A stretch of DNA of 64,000 nt, taken from CBDCZY01 sp965224745 (GTDB lineage: Bacteria > Pseudomonadota > Gammaproteobacteria > Methylococcales > Methylomonadaceae). Under the pieces are notes generated by a model. It worked only from the letters and a program-made list of their open reading frames with translations. It was not told the DNA's origin and ran no database searches. The position numbers and the translations under genes are program-made. The stretch spans positions 62,001 to 126,000 of the forward strand of contig CBDCZY010000009.1 in NCBI GenBank assembly GCA_965224745.1, read 5' to 3'. Each line of letters begins with the position of its first letter. Position 1 is the stretch's first letter. This document shows, piece by piece, positions 62,839-64,000 of the stretch.

Positions 62839-63792
62839 TTAATTCTGTAACGTGGTACTGGCTTGCAGTAAATTAGATCTCAACGTATGAACCAAATCGT
62901 TGATGTTCGCTCCAGGTTCATTGTAAATTGCAAAAAACGTATACTTCCCTGCCCAACCCGCTGGCACTTTAAATTCTAAAACTGAATGCCTGGTATCAGC
63001 AACTTTAACACCCTGTTTAAATGGCGATGCCGTCAAACTGGCTGATACTGTTGAATTATCCTTCAAGAAAAAAAGCTGATTGTCAGGCATCAATACTGCA
63101 ACCCAAAGATCCATCTCTAGATTTCTAGTAATACCTGATTCCAGTAAGGAAAGAAAAATGGTCTCTCCAGGAACATAACTTTCTTGTAAATTACTAAATT
63201 GCAGTTGAGCTTGGCGAACGCGAACCGATTCAATGGTGATGGTTTCACTGGGTATATTCTGCACTCCAGAAATATTTTCTGTGGCCACTGACGATATCTG
63301 ATCAACAATGTCTATACCTTCAATCACTTCACCAAAAACAGCGTAGCCTGCACTCGCACCAAACACGTAATCAAGATTCAGGTTGTCATTGGTATTGATA
63401 AAAAACTGAGAAGTAGCAGAATTCGGATCATTTGTTCGAGCCATGGCAACCGTTCCACGTACATTACTCAAACCATTACTCGCTTCGTTACTTATGGGAG
63501 CAGATGTCTCCTTTTGTTCCAGTGAGTCAGTAAAACCACCGCCCTGTACCACGAAGCCATCGATAACTCGATGAAAAATGGTCCCTTCATAGAACCCTTG
63601 TTCCACATAATTTAAAAAATTAGTCACCGTGATGGACGCTTTTTCTGGAAACAATTTGAGCGTGATTGTCCCAACATTGGTCTGCATATCCACAACCGGA
63701 TCTTCTGCGGAGCATACAGATGCTGTCAATACGCATATTAGGAATAAACCTTTTCCACACATTAAGTTTGTCCTATTAATCTTTTTTTCCAT
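62839..63792 (-). CDS. Exported cyclophilin-type peptidyl-prolyl isomerase with C-terminal extension
   Basis: 317 residues. The longest frame begins upstream; a start at MCGKGLFLICVL (about 63759) gives a cleaner signal peptide ending VCSAE. The cyclophilin domain (about 30-195) includes FHRVIDGFVVQGGG (catalytic Arg), SATSQFFIN and VFGEVIEGIDIVDQI. It should catalyse proline cis/trans isomerisation in the periplasm. A further domain of about 115 residues (about 200-317), with YVPGETIFLSLLESG, looks all-beta and is not part of the usual PpiA; it may bind substrate or anchor the protein. The small gap to cysN (60 bp) holds no gene. Confidence 0.88.
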   Translation of the reverse strand: MEKKINRTNLMCGKGLFLICVLTASVCSAEDPVVDMQTNVGTITLKLFPEKASITVTNFLNYVEQGFYEGTIFHRVIDGFVVQGGGFTDSLEQKETSAPISNEASNGLSNVRGTVAMARTNDPNSATSQFFINTNDNLNLDYVFGASAGYAVFGEVIEGIDIVDQISSVATENISGVQNIPSETITIESVRVRQAQLQFSNLQESYVPGETIFLSLLESGITRNLEMDLWVAVLMPDNQLFFLKDNSTVSASLTASPFKQGVKVADTRHSVLEFKVPAGWAGKYTFFAIYNEPGANINDLVHTLRSNLLQASTTLQN

Positions 63793-63828
63793 AATTTTAC
63801 AAGCTCCTCATATCAAAAGGCATATTAC

Positions 63829-64000
63829 CTATAAAGCAATCAACACCTGTTCACAGTCGGTTAAATCCTGGTAGATAGCATCAAGTTGTTGTTGATTCTT
63901 GGCTTTTATGACAATCGTTATTGAGGTATATTTGCCACCTGAACTGGCCTTAACCGTGATAACTTCTTCTGTAATCTCGGGTGCGTGATTTCTAACAATG
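63829..64000 (-). CDS. YbeD/DUF493-family protein (partial, runs off the right edge)
   Basis: The last 56 codons are visible on the minus strand up to the stop at 63829. EVITVKASSGGKYTSITIVIKA and QLDAIYQDLTDCEQVLIAL (read in pieces) match the end of the small DUF493/YbeD ferredoxin-like fold (about 90 residues in full). In E. coli ybeD lies beside lipB and dacA; here the other side is not visible. A small regulatory or binding role is usual for the family, but no reaction is known. Confidence 0.8.
   Translation of the reverse strand, partial: IVRNHAPEITEEVITVKASSGGKYTSITIVIKAKNQQQLDAIYQDLTDCEQVLIAL

Overview
The window looks like a chromosomal segment of a moderately AT-rich gammaproteobacterium. 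Support comes from argS followed by a SPOR-domain (FtsN-like) gene, cysD-cysN, glpK, a YbeD/DUF493 gene at the right edge, and a sigma-54 regulator with a matching -24/-12 promoter. The large cell-surface protein with an N-terminal LEPR-XLL-like motif, and the mix of insertion-sequence families, would fit a methanotroph-like or sulfur-oxidiser-like lineage. The genus cannot be fixed from the sequence alone.

Region 1 (1-22,046, all minus strand) is the most interesting block. A GAF/HlyD membrane protein, a PqqD-like/M50 metalloprotease/HlyD fusion, a short SecA paralogue, a 4,269-residue surface protein, a second HlyD-type adaptor and a GGDEF diguanylate cyclase lie head to tail. The giant protein has an N-terminal LEPR-like motif, a DUF4347 domain, two LamG-like domains, a beta-helix region, about 10.5 near-identical 212-residue repeats and a C-terminal hydrophobic segment. 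No RTX repeats and no outer-membrane pore gene are visible. I read this as a candidate dedicated export and surface-display system for one giant protein, possibly with c-di-GMP input.

Region 2 (22.3-30.3 kb) has housekeeping genes (SPOR protein, argS), a phosphopantetheinyl transferase, an ISNCY-like transposase, a 159-bp palindromic MITE-like element, and a four-gene operon (AhpD-like, glutaredoxin, alpha/beta hydrolase, PNPOx-like) behind a clear sigma-54 promoter.

Region 3 (30.4-41.5 kb) is a type I restriction-modification island. hsdM carries a frameshift, hsdS is split by a complete IS21-family element with a 6-bp target duplication, a Fic gene follows, and hsdR is intact. The island lies between the complete sigma-54 regulator gene and a degraded copy of that gene's 3' end, so it appears inserted between the regulator and its likely target operon.

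Region 4 (41.6-49.6 kb) is accessory DNA. A TauD-like dioxygenase and a DUF962/Mpo1-like gene are flanked by a direct repeat. Then come an ISKra4-like transposase remnant, a truncated group II intron reverse transcriptase, an IS1634-family transposase, a 9-bp tandem repeat, a c-type cytochrome with a duplicated C-terminal module, and a Phd/PIN toxin-antitoxin pair whose toxin is dead twice over.

Region 5 (49.7-64 kb) holds glpK, a ParD-like/zeta-like toxin-antitoxin pair, and a compact four-gene phosphosignalling operon (S1-REC-GAF-kinase, REC-GAF-GAF-kinase, stand-alone REC, membrane protein). That operon has no classical DNA-binding regulator and is the second candidate for an undescribed system. 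Dienelactone hydrolase, cysD, a cysN with a degenerate APS-kinase tail, a periplasmic cyclophilin and a partial ybeD-like gene complete the window.
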